DNA of 64,000 nt, taken from positions 186,001-250,000 of the forward strand of contig JAHDVF020000997.1 in NCBI GenBank assembly GCA_022606425.2, written 5' to 3'. The notes beneath the pieces were generated by a model. It was not told the DNA's origin, made no database searches, and was given only the letters and a program-made list of their open reading frames with translations. Positions 19,501-30,549 of this stretch are shown piece by piece (the stretch's first letter is position 1; the number at the start of each line of letters is the position of its first letter). The position numbers and the translations under genes are program-made. Source of the stretch: Lepidostoma basale. Its lineage: Eukaryota > Arthropoda > Insecta > Trichoptera > Lepidostomatidae.

Positions 19501-19935
19501 CCCTTGGATTTAAAGTAGCGAAGGAGATGTTTATTCAAGTCTAGTGGTTTTTTGTTTAACCAATGTTTCATAGATTATTTACGTAGTTTGTTTGATTGGC
19601 AATGTGTACTTAGCTATGCAATGGTTATACCGTACCGCAGGCAATATCAAATCAAATAACATTTGCCCCGTTTTTGACACAAGTAAGCGGGTAAAATAAA
19701 AAAAATGGGAACAATACAATGAATGTTTTGGGGGTATGTCTGGTTGATATCATTGGGGGCGAGATCTGAAGGCATTTAAAAAACGATGGCATCCGCGTCC
19801 GCCCTAAATGCCGGCCGGTAGAGAAGGTGTGTTTTTAGAATTCACTAACAATGATAATAACTAACATTATAAAAACTGAGCTAAAGCTTTTTTTCATATC
19901 GTAAGTAATTATTTTTCTTTTGTTAACTATTATAG
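19501..19935. other. Unique DNA
   Basis: No feature recognised. Confidence 0.3.
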
Positions 19936-19939
19936 TTAC

Positions 19940-20215
19940 AATATTTTTTTGTTAATGTATACTTATACTTGTATACGAATACTGGATTTCACCCACCGTG
20001 GGTTATTAATTCATGATTTAATTGTACGTAATTGTTATTTAATTATACAATTAAATCATGAATTAATAACCCACGGTGGGTGACATTCAGTATTCGTATA
20101 TAAGTATAAGTATACATTCACAAAAAAATATTGTAATCATACTGGTCAAATTCTTTGGCATATAGATAGGAGTGACATCTCCAGGCGGCTTCTAACTTTG
20201 AGTGAAACTCTAATA
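19940..20215. repeat. REP-B end-to-end palindrome
   Basis: Arms of about 80 bases: TGTATACTTATACTTGTATA, CACCCACCGTGGGTTATTAA and TCATGATTTAATTGTA on the left are mirrored to the right of about 20030. A stub of the unit body (ATCTCCAGGCGGCTTCTAAC) follows. Confidence 0.65.
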
Positions 20216-20307
20216 TGAAGATATCAACCTTAGGCATTCTTTTGTTAACATGTTTAAGATTTACCTAATTGAGTTAAGAAATAATATTTTAAAATATTTA
20301 CCTATTT

Positions 20308-20655
20308 ATGGAAAGAGTCATGCTTGGAATAACCTTGAGGGACAGATTTAGAAACGAATTCATTCGACAACAAACCAAGGTGACTGAGGTGGCTCTACGG
20401 ATAGGCGGGTTGAAGTGGCGATGGGCTGGCCATATCTGTCGGAGAACCGACAGCCGATGGGGAAGACAGGTTCTGGAATGGAGACCGCGTACAGGATTCC
20501 GTAGAGTTGGGCGTCCCCCTGCCCGCTGGACCGACGATCTGAAGAGGATTGTTGGACATGGATGGATGGGAGCGGCAATGGATAGGGGACGGTGGCGGGT
20601 TTTGGGAGAGGCCTACATTCAGCAGTGGATGACAGATGGCTGATGATGACCTATT
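20308..20655 (+). pseudogene. RTE-TGATG carboxy end
   Basis: A 111-codon open frame reads MERVMLGITLRDRFRNEFIR, GGLKWRWAGHICRRTDSRWG, VGRPPARWTDDLKRIVGHGW and EAYIQQWMTDG, ending at 20643 in GGCTGATGATGAC. The order and TGATG tail are typical of RTE-clade elements. It is 5'-truncated just before the post-palm domain; the intact frame suggests recent insertion. Confidence 0.75.
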
Positions 20656-21189
20656 GATAGCATTAGAAAGCCCCTTCAAAGAGTTTTCCATGGACGTAAA
20701 TAATTTAAAAACGAAAATTTCGATTCAACTAGCTTAAGTATTCAGCCGATCATACTATGAAGACAAAGTATTTAACTGTACCGAATAGACAATACTCTTT
20801 TCTCTCCACTTTTCCTAAAGCCGTTTAAAAACACGGTTGTGCGTGCATGTCACTAGTTTTTCTACAAAATGCTGTACACCCGAAGCTCTGTTATATTGTA
20901 ACCAATAATAAATTACTCGTAATACTACAATTCCTAGCGTAAGTTTAATGTAAAATAATCGCTTTAATGTAAATTAACGTAACCAGTAATATCTTGTAAT
21001 TCCATAAATAACAGTCCGCATTAGAAATGAAAGAACCAGCCGCGCATAAATTTAAATTTAAACATTTATAATATCGTATTTAAATAATTTGCATATTAAT
21101 AAAGAGGGTACGAATCCGTTTACATAGAAATCATTCGACTGAAAACCCAAACATAAAGAGGCAACAATTAATCATTTTTATTGCATCGA
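20656..21189. other. Unique DNA
   Basis: No feature recognised. Confidence 0.3.
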
Positions 21190-21600
21190 AAAAAAAATCG
21201 TTTTATTTTCGTCTAACAGGCACTAAACAGGCCCATTCGTCATAGTAATGTCGCCATTGTGTTCCGATTACTATCGACAGTCGACATCTCTGTCCCCTCC
21301 CTCCATAGAGTGCACTAAACGTATTATTTGTCGGTGAAATGCAGTTAGATAATGGGTGCCTACCTAGAAACACGAATGCACCAAGGGCGTACGTACCCCG
21401 CCAGCTCATGGCGGGGTACCTCAAGGATCAAGAATAGGACCTTTATCAATGTAAAAAAAATAATTCATATAAGTAATGGAATCATTAAAAATAATTTTAT
21501 AATTTTTTTTTTACTCCACTCTATTTATTTTGTTGGTCCGTAAAGTAAATGAAGTGGTGTAAAACATTTTTTTTAAACTATTTTTATTACCTATATTTAA
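21190..21600. other. Unique region with strong hairpin
   Basis: At about 21392-21421, GTACCCCGCCA and TGGCGGGGTACC form an 11-bp stem with a short loop (GCTCA). The surrounding 21200-21430 is less AT-rich than its neighbours and might be a decayed transposon, but no family could be named. Confidence 0.35.
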
Positions 21601-21672
21601 TAATAATTAAATTTAAATAAGATAATAAGAATATTCTCATTGATCATATAAAATCTGAAATATGTCACCACA

Positions 21673-21745
21673 TTCAAGTGATGGTCTAGGGGACAAAAAG
21701 CTTGGTTCCTAATCCAGGGACTATGGTTCAATTCTGGATATGACC
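21673..21745 (+). repeat. tRNA-like SINE head
   Basis: GATGGTCTAGGGGACAAAA resembles a pol III A box and ATGGTTCAATTCTGG a B box, about 40 bases apart. Acceptor pairing is poor, so it is probably a SINE relic rather than a tRNA gene. Confidence 0.45.
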
Positions 21746-21787
21746 CGGTTCCTTCTTTACTACGAGTATAAATTATATTATAATAGT

Positions 21788-22091
21788 CCATTGTTTTGGC
21801 CGAAACACTATGATACTTTAACATGATAAACTGATAAATAAAAATAAATTAAATGTTTTATGTATCACAATTGTATTTTTATTTTACAAGATAGCTGTTT
21901 CGTAAACCTATGTTGACATCATCAGGATATATTAAAATAATATATCAGACGTGTATTTGTTCCTATGTAAATTTGATTAATTTAATTGATATAATTTTGA
22001 AGTTCTTGCTGGAGTCGAGTTGGTACCTAATTATTTTAATTGTCGCGAAAAATTATAATACATTAAACAAAGTTTTTTAATTTAACAGTTT
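21788..22091 (-). mobile_element. FB-D insertion with 16-bp target duplication
   Basis: ATTATATTATAATAGT is found at 21772-21787 and 22092-22107. The left edge is the constant FB-D end (CCATTGTTTTGGCCGAAACA), the 3' tail on the minus strand. The right edge is the arm end (TTTAACAGTTT). The body matches 27436-28350 with a much shorter centre. The ribozyme core is on the minus strand. Confidence 0.8.
21887..21931 (-). ncRNA. Hammerhead-like ribozyme motif, FB-D
   Basis: Minus strand: CUGAUGA (plus 21919-21925), one U, helix II GUCAAC/GUUUAC with one mismatch, GAAA, then CAGCUAUC, in which helix III has one mismatch against the ACAGCUGU of the better copy at 59099. Confidence 0.45.
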
Positions 22092-22109
22092 ATTATATTA
22101 TAATAGTTT

Positions 22110-23065
22110 TAAATCATTGGTAATACCATGATTTAAACATTTCAATGCATTTAGCATCAAAAAATTAAGTTTGAAGAATGGCGTACTAAACTGAATGGCG
22201 TACGTATTATTTTACAATTTACAAAGTAATCCGATGTTTTCATTGTTTTCTCCAGTTATAATAGAAAACGTATCGTTTCACTTACCAAATGGACCTACCA
22301 GAAGTTGTACACATTTATTTTTAACATTGCCATGTTCTCTGATTCCTACACAAACTCATTATTTCATGGAATATATAGTATGTAGGAATAACGATATTTT
22401 TATTGACATTTTAAATAAAAATCTGAATTGGGCTCGGAAAACATCTCATACATAATAATATGATATAAAAACTTTTGTTGTCAAAATGTCTATAATGTTT
22501 TATAAGATATCCTAAAGAGACAGAATCAAACTTACGTCACAAATAATAAAATTCCGTTTCCCACATCATCATATTGTTAGAAACATATGTAGTTTATATA
22601 TTTTTAATAACTAAAACTAAACGTAAATGCTAAATTATATAAAACAACATTTGAATTATTCCAAAGCTTCTGTTCCAAAAAATAATAGCTACCCTACACC
22701 CCTGGTACCTACCTCACATATGACATGTGTTGAATTTTGTTTATTGCAACATTTAAGTTGCCATTGTAATGAAATCGAATGCCGGTTGTTGAACGAAATG
22801 ACTCGAGATTTCACGCTTGGTAACACACAGTTTTTTGCCTGTATATTTTTAAGGGCGTTCGGTATTCCCTCCAATATCAAAATCGATAGTAATGTTTCGA
22901 AATATTTCACATTTTACACGGTTTGCTAAGCTTTGTTCCTCCCTCTTCCTGTGTCAATTTAAAATAATGTCATTTTGAGCATTATTTTCAGTAAGACCTC
23001 TTACTTACCCCCTTCAGTATTCACCCCCTTCATTTAATTGTAAATTTACTCAGCCTACACAACCG
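22110..23065. other. Unique AT-rich DNA
   Basis: Two small open frames (22195-22455, 22627-22929) have no recognisable motif or codon signal. I do not call them genes. Confidence 0.35.
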
Positions 23066-23069
23066 CTTT

Positions 23070-23225
23070 TCTGTTTTCCAGAAGTTTTATTACAATTTAT
23101 GGGAATGGCATGTGATAATGCGTTAGACAATGCATTATCAAATGATATTCGATAGGTGAAACATGTAATTTCCATAACAAATAATAAAACATCGAAAAAA
23201 TAGACGTTTTCATTCTTATTAATTG
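23070..23225. repeat. FB-A palindrome, divergent
   Basis: TTCCAGAAGTTTTATTA on the left mirrors AATAATAAAACATCGAAAAA on the right, around a centre with GCATTATCAAATGATATTC and GTGAAACATGTAATTTCC. Helix II is rearranged. Confidence 0.55.
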
Positions 23226-23252
23226 AAGTTAACGTATAATTTCATAAACATT

Positions 23253-23450
23253 ATTTCTTTATCCATGCGTTCCATGTGTCTAAACCAACCCTGTGATCCT
23301 TTCATAAATTTGTTCATAATATAATACTTTCTTCCGCTCTACATTCCTTCCTTATAATCAGCATTTGAAATACTACCGTACATTGTTTTAACACGCATTC
23401 GTCTAAGTGATCTTATCTCCACTGCTCTTATTCTGCTTGTATTATATTGT
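23253..23450 (-). mobile_element. RTE-TTAG LINE internal fragment
   Basis: Reverse complement covers RRMRVKTMYGSISNAD-like to MKGSQGWFRHMERMDK-like residues, with stops. Both ends are missing. Confidence 0.6.
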
Positions 23451-23679
23451 ATCAATGTAAATTAGTTATTAAATTAAAAAAACACATTTTTTAATTTTTA
23501 AGTTTTATTTGTCTATATACTAGTATTATAACTTACATAACATGCCTATAGATGTACAATATTTTTTTAAAACAATAGTGTTTTATGACATAAGAAGCAA
23601 CATTATGGATTTCTACAATGCTTACTCTTTAAGTTTATTTAAAAAAAAAAATAGAGTAACTTGTTAAGGGCATTATTTA

Positions 23680-23785
23680 TGGTGAAAATCAAACAATTGA
23701 TAGTGCCCTAGTAGGGCGAAACACGTCCGTCCCATAAAATATATTAAAACTTCTAGAAATTTCTATTGTATTTGTGTTATAGTAT
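23680..23785 (+). repeat. FB-A right arm, GC-richer helix
   Basis: ATTGATAGTGCCCTAGTAGG then GCGAAACACGTCCGTCCC and AAACTTCTAGAAATTTC. Helix II GCCC/GGGC pairs perfectly and helix III is ACACGT. The core reads UUGAUAG, so A9 is G here. Confidence 0.55.
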
Positions 23786-23827
23786 TGCCTAATAAACAAT
23801 AGATAAATCATAACACCATTCTTAATT

Positions 23828-24205
23828 AATATTTCCGGTCTTCCTTCTCCGGTCTTAATCTAAAGATTGGTCTGCAGCAAGGCGATGCATCTCCTCTTCC
23901 ACCCGCTCGGTCCTCGGCAACTCTCTTCAACTCCGCATAGGAAGTGCAGCCCATATCTCGGCAAATCTGGTCTAGGAACTCCTGGTGAGGTCGTCCTCTG
24001 TCAATCGATCCCTCGACCATTCCCTCCAATACATCATGCAGGAAACATTCGTGTCGCAACACAGGATCAATCCATCTCGCGCGCCTCTCCGCTTTGGTGT
24101 TCAATATGTGCCTGTTCTCTATAACTCTGCTGAGAACCTCTTCATTTGTAACATGAATATTTACCAGCGGGTAAATATTGTTTGGATCCATAAAAATATT
24201 CGACA
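23828..24205 (-). pseudogene. LINE-GA reverse transcriptase carboxy end
   Basis: The minus frame reads VTNEEVLSRVIENRHILNTK, AERRARWIDPVLRHECFLHD, VLEGMVEGSIDRGRPHQEFL, DMGCTSYAELKRVAEDR. It has the same domain order as 50905-51255 (NEEVL, ER.ARWIG, GRPR.E.L, SYA..KR). This copy is one of two in the window. Confidence 0.65.
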
Positions 24206-24571
24206 CTTTGATCAATATCCACCCCCTTTAAAATATACAGATATTTTTTTTGTACGTGCGTTTATATATTCATTTTTATTTTACAAAAATATAAGCCTTG
24301 GCGAAGTCGTAAAGAGAAAACATTTGACAGTACCTACTGTAGATAGTAGATAGGGAGTAATTCTTTGGGTTGTATAAGCTTATCTCGCTTTGTGTCCAAC
24401 AAGCGCTGTGTAAAACAAACATTCTCTTAATTTTCTGTGTGATTTCGGGAGTGATTGTACATAATTACACATGGTAATGTTTAAACCTTCGCTTACCGAC
24501 GCTGTGTAGATGGTACACATTTATTTATTTATTTTTAAACAACGGGTCGTTTGAACTCAATTACTATAAAC
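24206..24571. other. Unique DNA with repeat P trace
   Basis: About 24540-24570 (GGGTCGTTTGAACTCAATTA) resembles 48008-48035, part of repeat P. Nothing else recognised. Confidence 0.3.
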
Positions 24572-24702
24572 AATTTGTTTTTATTTCTTCTATATTCGCC
24601 TTCACTTTGTGCTGTGGATTCATATTTGAAAAAATATAGCTATACTTTGCATTACAACAATTAGAAAGTTTAAAAATTTAAAAAGCAATTCCCATGCTAG
24701 AT

Positions 24703-24815
24703 ATGTTCCCGTTACATTTACCCTCTCTTCAATCCTTATTATACACCTTCCACTCTATATGTTCCCGTTACATCTCTCCTCTCTTCAATCCTAATTATAC
24801 TCCTTCCATTTTTAT
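24703..24815 (+). repeat. Two-copy 56-bp tandem repeat
   Basis: ATGTTCCCGTTACAT starts at 24703 and again at 24759, each followed by a CCTCTCTTCAATCC-like block. It lies in the FB-M centre and might be slippage or element structure. Confidence 0.6.
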
Positions 24816-24880
24816 ACATAACTCGATCTCCATTTAGTATATAAGTGACCGCTCTGTTTTATTTGACTGTTATAATTGTA

Positions 24881-24922
24881 TACATTGATAAAGGTTACTT
24901 GTAACCGAAACATGTCTGAGTT
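24881..24922 (+). ncRNA. Hammerhead-like motif, FB-M (U3-A8 type)
   Basis: UUGAUAA at 24885-24891, one A, helix II GGUUA-CUUG-UAACC fully paired, GAAA at 24907-24910, helix III ACAUGU and cleavage-site C24916. It has the same U3/A8 replacement of C3/G8 as FB-A, although the two families differ elsewhere. Confidence 0.45.
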
Positions 24923-24984
24923 CAGTAAAAATAAAAAGTATTGTAATACAAAGTATAACTATATTTATTCAAATTTGTTTTTAG

Positions 24985-25270
24985 TTCAGCTTCTTCTCCT
25001 GTTCTTTACCCGTCTCTTCGCTGCCGGATATAGACCTCTTCAAATGTACGAGTATCTATCCTGTAAACTCTCATCTATCTTAATCCCTCGACTGGAATTA
25101 GGTCGTCAGCCGATCTTCTTTGGAATCGACCGATGTTACTTCTTTCCTCCCACGGTCTCCACGTTAAGCCACCGGATGCCCATCTTTCTATCCCCTGTCT
25201 AGCGACATATCCTTCTCATTTCCACTTCAGTTTGGCAACGCGGTTCATTATATCGACATTTTTAGCTATT
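24985..25270 (-). pseudogene. RTE-GHV carboxy end, divergent
   Basis: The minus strand reads VDIMNRVAKLKWK then a stop, EGYVARQGIERWASGG, WRPWEERSNIGRFQRRSADD and an EEVYIRQR-like end followed by GAAGAAGC. The order LKW..GY.AR, WRPW, DD is RTE-type. Confidence 0.5.
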
Positions 25271-25329
25271 ATATTGAATCTCATCACATGTAAAGAGAAT
25301 AACGAAAATCTATCACAATTTTATTGTCA

Positions 25330-25887
25330 AGGACAGTGAGAAAAACACTGTCATCGCCGGGAATCGAACCCAGGACCGTCTGTGTGACAGTATTAACGCT
25401 TGCCACTCTGCAACGAAAGTCGTCTAATAACGTTAATATTTCTATAAATAAAAATACGGTGGTTAGATAATCGTAAGATGATGAGGTCTGACTATCTATA
25501 AAAATAAAAATAGGAAATTAGATACAAAAGCGTTTAAATCTCACAATAATGAAAAAAAATCCGAAAAATGCTTCAGCCACCGACTTAATTTATATTGTAC
25601 GTTTCACAGATGACAGTGTTTTTCTCACTGTCCTTGCCGGGAATCGAACCCAGGACCGTCTGTGTGACAGTATTAACGCTTGCCACTCTGCAACGAAAGT
25701 CGTCTAATAACGTTAATATTTCTATAAATAAAAATACGGTGGTTAGATAATCGTAAGATGATGAGGTCTGACTATCTATAAAAATAAAAATAGGAAATTA
25801 GATACAAAAGCGTTTAAATCTCACAATAATGAAAAAAAATCCGAAAAATGCTTCAGCCACCGACTTAATTTATATTGTACGTTTCAC
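25330..25887 (-). repeat. tRNA-derived SINE in a 280-bp tandem duplication
   Basis: 25356-25607 and 25636-25887 look identical over 252 bases. On the minus strand each has an A-box-like TTGCAGAGTGGCAAGCG and a B box GGGTTCGATTCCCGGC about 40 bases on. The 28-base segments next to each copy (25328-25355 and 25608-25635) are inverted relative to each other; each forms a hairpin (GGACAGTG with CACTGTC). Confidence 0.7.
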
Positions 25888-25889
25888 TT

Positions 25890-26890
25890 ATTAAACTTTG
25901 AATTATTTTATATTGTAATACAATTCATTCTCATTTCAAGATAACACTCAAAATATTTAGAATTAAATGAGGTATCTAGAAAGTATTTTGTTTAAATTGG
26001 GCGAATGTTTACTTTCGTATGTGGATTATTTTTGTCCCTACAAACAAAATTAAAACTTTATCTAAGGCAACTCGCGATAGAGTCCTTTGAGGATTTCGCA
26101 GAGGCGGGACCTTTGTAAATAAACAAATAAATAAACATTAAATGTAAATCTGTGCTTACACGAAAAGCTTTAGAGGACTTTTCTTACCCATCGCTGAAAT
26201 AATACATTGGGTAGATAGTGTGGGATTCCGAAACATTTAAGCCTTTAAAATATAGAGGCTGTGTTTTATAATTTAACACATACATTTACATGTGGAAAGC
26301 AACGGAAAACTAACACATAGAACCCAAGTGGGATCCGTAGCGACATTTTGTAGAGGCATGCTTTCCAGCAAAACATACCCCATCGTAGCCCTACTACTCC
26401 TGAAATTAAACAATGGAATTAATTGAATTATATTCCATAATAATACTTGAATAAGAAGATAATAGTAGGAATTTGTTATTTATGGAAGTATTCCAATTAA
26501 TTATTTATTAAAAACGTGTAGACTAAATATCTTGTTTACGAAAATTGTATAAATCTTTGAATAACTCTATGCGTGTTTAATTTATTTTCACGATTTCACG
26601 CGGAGAGGAACAGATTACGCTTCTTGATTATTCCGGAAGACCTACTAAAAGCTTCGTTAATTATATTTAAGATTGGATAATTAAAATCCTTTTATAAACG
26701 GTAATAGAAAATGTATTCATTCATGAAAATGATGAAAATCTGTGCACCGGTTTTTCATGGACGCTTAGTAAATATGACTGAAGGCAGCAAATATATTTTG
26801 GATTAAGTTTTTTTATTTTATTTAACGACTGTTTTTTCCGCGAGATTATTATTATCGACGTCTTTCAAAGATATCATGCCTTCTTCATCG
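25890..26890. other. Mostly unique DNA
   Basis: About 26265-26345 (ATGTGGAAAGCAACGGAAAA, AACCCAAGTGGGATCC) is a repeat P relative. The remainder has no open frame or motif I recognise. Confidence 0.35.
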
Positions 26891-26894
26891 GTAA

Positions 26895-27370
26895 AATATG
26901 TCATATGTGACATATGGTTCTGAGTCGTGGACAATGATTGTAAAAGAACAACAAAGAATCTACTGGTTTGAGAATAGAATGCTTAGAATTATCCTGGGAC
27001 CCAGACCCGGTGTTGCAGCGGGAACTTGGAGGCATAGGACCAACCAAGATATCCATAAGATGACTCAACAGTCCATTATAACGAGCACCGTGAGAGCCGG
27101 TCCTCTAGCACGGATTGGGCACGTATGCCGAGCCGAAGAGACCAGAGCAATCAAGACCCTGTACGCGTCTAGACCGACTGGAGTAAGACCTCTAGGAAGG
27201 CCTAGACAGCGCCTAATGGACAATGTTCTGGCTGACCTGGCTAGGTTGAGCGAATCGGACAGCTGGGAGCAAAAGGTTCAGGATCGAGGAGCTTGGCAAA
27301 AAATCATCAAGGAGGCTAAAACTCTTCAAGAGTTGTATGGCCATGGGAAGTAAGTTAGTAAGTAAGTCAT
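26895..27370 (+). pseudogene. LINE-TAAG carboxy end
   Basis: A frame open for over 140 codons reads YVTYGSESWTMIVKEQQRIY, FENRMLRIILGPRPG, ARIGHVCRAEETRAIKTLYA, RPLGRPRQRLMDNVLADLAR and KEAKTLQELYGHGK, then TAAGTTAGTAAGTAAG. Thumb to carboxy end of a non-LTR RT with a distinct terminal domain. 5'-truncated. Confidence 0.75.
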
Positions 27371-27526
27371 CGGTTAAATAATATAAGCTAAACAAAAAAA
27401 ATATTAAACATAATGCAATTACCAAAAAATAATGTCCGTTGTTTTGGCCGAAACACTATGATACCTTAACATTTTAAACTGTTAAATTAAATAACTTTGT
27501 TTTATGTATCACAATTGTATTTTATT

Positions 27527-27574
27527 TTACGCGACAGCTGTTTCATCCACCTATGTTACCATCATCAGGTGTTA
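27527..27574 (-). ncRNA. Hammerhead-like ribozyme motif, FB-D left arm
   Basis: Minus strand: CUGAUGA (plus 27562-27568), one U, a partly mismatched helix II, GAAA, perfect self-complementary helix III ACAGCUGU, cleavage-site C at 27533, then GCGUAAAA. Confidence 0.45.
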
Positions 27575-28249
27575 CAATAATATATCAAATGTCAAATTTT
27601 TCGAACCTTTATGTGTATTTGTTCCTATGTCAATTTGAATAATTTCTTTGATATAATTTCGGAAATGGCCAATCATTGTGTGAATTTTGACCATCATTTC
27701 GAGACCAACAACACATTTTTTTTACATACAGCAAATAATCCTCAAAAATTAGAGAAAATAAGAGAAAATAAGAAAAAATTGAAATTTTAAAGGCAAAAAA
27801 ATATAAACCAAATTTTATAAATAACCAAATTCCAGCTTATTACCCATTAGTATATAGCACATTAAAAACGTTTCCCCTATACAATCTAGCTAAAAAATAA
27901 TAATGCTACCTTCAACTTTTGACACCTTTCTTATTAATATTATCTACTTCCTGTTATTGTTTATCGTTTTTAATTTATTATGTTTCATCGTTTTTGACTC
28001 TATACTATGTGTAATTGTTCCTTCTAACTATTGTTTTATTATTATTTTTTATTATTATATTTTCCACCTTTAATATTTTCTCCTATAAATAGTAACTTAC
28101 CGTTCTTTTATATAAAATATTTAGGTAACTAATTCAATTACAGCAAGAACTTCAAAATTATTTCAAAGAAATTATTCAAATTGACATAGGAACAAATACA
28201 CATAAATGTTCGAAAAATCACGAAAATTTGACATTTAATATATTATTGT

Positions 28250-28294
28250 AACACCTGATGATGTCAACATAGGTTGATGAAACAGCTATCTCGT
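28250..28294 (+). ncRNA. Hammerhead-like ribozyme motif, FB-D right arm
   Basis: CUGAUGA at 28255-28261, one U, helix II GUCAAC-AUAG-GUUGAU, GAAA at 28279-28282, then CAGCUAUC with one helix III mismatch. Core invariant bases are intact. Confidence 0.5.
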
Positions 28295-28384
28295 AAAATA
28301 AAATACAATTGTAATACATAAAACAAAGTTTTTTAATTGAACAGTTTAATAAATAATGTGCTTTTATGTATAAAAAAAATAAAT

Positions 28385-28468
28385 GCTGGCGACAGGAGTA
28401 CGTGCAGAAATATGGGGGAGGCCTATGTCCAGCAGTGGACGACTACAGCTGTTTAAGTAAGTAAGTAT
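28385..28468 (+). mobile_element. RTE 3' end, last 80 bases
   Basis: GGGGGAGGCCTATGTCCAGC then AGTGGACGACTACAGCTG encodes a GEAYVQQWTTTAV-like RTE carboxy end, followed by TAAGTAAGTAAG. Confidence 0.6.
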
Positions 28469-28469
28469 A

Positions 28470-28800
28470 TTCATGTCGCTAACTTCTCATGCCATTATTG
28501 TGTTAATTTGGTTATACCCGGCACTAATTGTCAATATACGATGTTTACCAACATTTGACTGTCACAGTAATGAGTCTTAACTTGCAGCGGGAGACGAACT
28601 GAGTCTGTAAACGTTCCCGCAATCTCCTGGGAGGGGTAGGCACCCGCCCGTCCCGGGAGGGTTGGCGACTTTATGTGACGAGGGTAGTCCATACTCCGTC
28701 ATGGAATATCTAGTAAGGCCTGATACACACCATATATTTTTATTTATTTGGGGTAACAAACAGCGATTACAGTACTGTAAATAAAATACATAGAAACAAT
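28470..28800. other. Unique DNA with a GC-rich patch
   Basis: About 28585-28660 is GC-rich (CCTGGGAGGGGTAGGCACCC). A 77-codon frame on the minus strand lacks any recognisable domain. Confidence 0.3.
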
Positions 28801-28802
28801 AA

Positions 28803-29350
28803 AATCGCAAACAAAAACCTATCCAATAAAGCTAGAATGGCAGTGCATAATGGTGTTCTTCTACCGACCCTTATACGGAAGCGAAGCATGGAACTGGCAA
28901 AAGAAGGATGAAAGTAGAATAAATGCAGTAGAAATGAGATCTCTTAGATGAATGTGTAGATACTCTTTGTATGATAGAGTGTCAAATGAAAATATAAGAA
29001 GTGAATGCGGTGCGAATGATGGTGTTATGAACAAAATAATGAAAGGATCATTAAGATGGTTTGGACATATGAAAATAATGAATGAAGAAAGAATGGTAAA
29101 AAATTATATTTTAACGATGTAAATGGAACTAGAAACAGAGGAAGACCGAGGAAAACGTGGTACGATAAAATAAATCAAATATTGAATGTCGGCCACGTGA
29201 GGAATCAGAGAAATCGACGCGCGTGCATGACACGATGTATGAATGTTGAGGAAGCGAGAGAAATATGTCAGGAAAGAAAAGTGTGGCAGTCCATTATTTC
29301 TGCCTACCCCTTCGGGGAAACGGCGTGATGGTTAGTTAGTTAGTTAGAAA
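28803..29350 (+). mobile_element. RTE-TTAG LINE 3' end, long copy
   Basis: Begins upstream of the usual truncation at IANKNLSNKARMAVHNGVLL, then with frameshifts GSEAWNWQKKDESRINAVEM, SVSNENIRSECGANDG, GRPRKTW and ACMTRCMNVEEAREICQER, ending GTGATGGTTAGTTAGTTAG. Confidence 0.75.
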
Positions 29351-29754
29351 CAATAAATAAAGACTAAAATCATGTAACCACAAGTATAAATGATAATAAT
29401 AGTTAATAGTACATACTAGTGAATCGAAATTGATTTCTTTTTAAAGACTAACACGAAAGATTTACATCAATGATATTAAAAATTATTTTACAATCTTCGT
29501 AGTTCGGATTTGTTTATTTTAAAGCATATAATTTTGTGAAGCAACATCATATCATTAGATCTATTTTCAAGAGAGTATTTTCATATTAAACAAGATTAAA
29601 AAAAACGCACAGAAATGTTTGGTAGATTCTGACGTAAAGCACTACTACAATAAATCCATCAAATAAATATATAAGAAAAAAATAATGGCGTTTTAATTCA
29701 CTTTAAATGATTTTTGATATACCTTAAAAGTTGTGGGTTTTAATTATGATTCTA
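29351..29754. other. Unique AT-rich DNA
   Basis: No feature recognised. Confidence 0.3.
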
Positions 29755-29835
29755 TGATTTAAAACAATATTTTTTCAACAAATATGTTTCAAAGGTTTTA
29801 TAACTTCATCACCTGGAGAACGATATAATGATGCA
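29755..29835 (-). repeat. FB-K single arm
   Basis: Minus strand reads CGTTCTCCAGGTGATGAAG, then AACCTTTGAAACATATTTG. Helix II AAG/CTT with GAAA as in 13385-13565; the first core base is G rather than C. Confidence 0.4.
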
Positions 29836-29839
29836 TTAA

Positions 29840-30549
29840 TATTTCAAATATATGCTAAACTTGTAATTGAAACAACAACGCAGTTTAAGTCCAGTTTTAT
29901 TTATTAAATATACACCTGTAATTCCACACGTCATAGAGTAAAATATGTGCGTTAACTTTTTAAAGCTAACTGAATAATTCGTTGAATTTAGGAAGTGTTC
30001 ATGTCTAGGTATTATTTTTTTCAATAGATTTACGTTCATCAGACAGAGGTTCAATTCGCATACTAAATGTTATCATTCGGTTCAGACAAACTGTTGCGAA
30101 ATAGAACGCGGCAGTTGTGTGTAGCCGCCCTAATGGAATACAGTTTCTGCGGCCCTAGATGTCGCAGCAGCCTCCAAGACCCTTTCAAGTGCAGATTACA
30201 AGAGTACTTCGTTTACTCTTGAAGTTTGTTTCCGTCAATGAAGTGAGAACGTCACGATATATTCTAGCAGCGGCGGTCGGTGAACCTGAAAGAAAGCTAC
30301 ATTAAAAAAAGATTCCCTACTTGGCCAATTTCATCAGTAAGAGAATATAGTCACTCTTGGAATGATCTTAGAAATAAAAGTGTATTAGAGGTCCTATGCT
30401 TTATGAAACTTGAAATTGAAACAGTATTCTTGCAATTAATTGCGTGTATTTTCACGACATGCGTACGGACATCTAAAAGTCAAATGAACGTCTTATAATG
30501 ACATATGAAATATAAACGAGAGCTGACACCATCAGAACAAAAAGTCTCA
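29840..30549. other. Unique DNA
   Basis: About 30100-30280 is of balanced composition and might derive from coding sequence, but no frame or homologue could be established. The 72-codon frame at 30280-30498 has no known motif. Confidence 0.3.

Larger units (their letters stand above)
24584..24971. mobile_element. FB-M insertion with 12-bp target duplication
   Basis: AATTTGTTTTTA occurs at 24572-24583 and 24972-24983. The left side is the FB-M tail in reverse (TTCTTCTATATTCGCC and GTGGATTCATATTTGAA) followed by arm sequence; the right arm carries a plus-strand ribozyme-like core and ends TTTATTCAAATTT. The centre contains a 56-bp direct duplication. Confidence 0.75.
27436..28350 (-). mobile_element. 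FB-D, long copy with 9-bp target duplication
   Basis: AAATAATGT flanks at 27427-27435 and 28351-28359. Left arm 27436-27660 begins with the constant end (CCGTTGTTTTGGCCG) and right arm 28140-28350 ends CAGTTTAAT. Both arms carry a core with CUGAUGA and GAAA. The centre (27660-28140) is AT-rich, non-coding, and not seen elsewhere, so this may be the longest form of the family in this window. Confidence 0.75.

Noticed and set aside
22195..22929. Two open frames of 86 and 100 codons in unique DNA
   Set aside because: No known motif, no splice context, AT-driven amino acid use; expected by chance in this composition.
24703..24815. 56-bp duplication as a CRISPR-like array
   Set aside because: Only two adjacent copies, no spacers, eukaryotic context.
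25350..25440. B-box sequences as real tRNA genes (also 7384, 18405, 21705)
   Set aside because: No paired acceptor or anticodon arms; the B box is followed by a shared CGATGGCAGTG-type module, which marks a SINE.
27436..28350. Foldback palindromes as cut-and-paste DNA transposons
   Set aside because: Target duplications vary from 9 to 16 bp and only one side carries the tail, which fits retrotransposition better.
28577..28810. 77-codon minus-strand frame in a GC-rich patch
   Set aside because: GC-rich patches lack stops by composition; no domain recognised.
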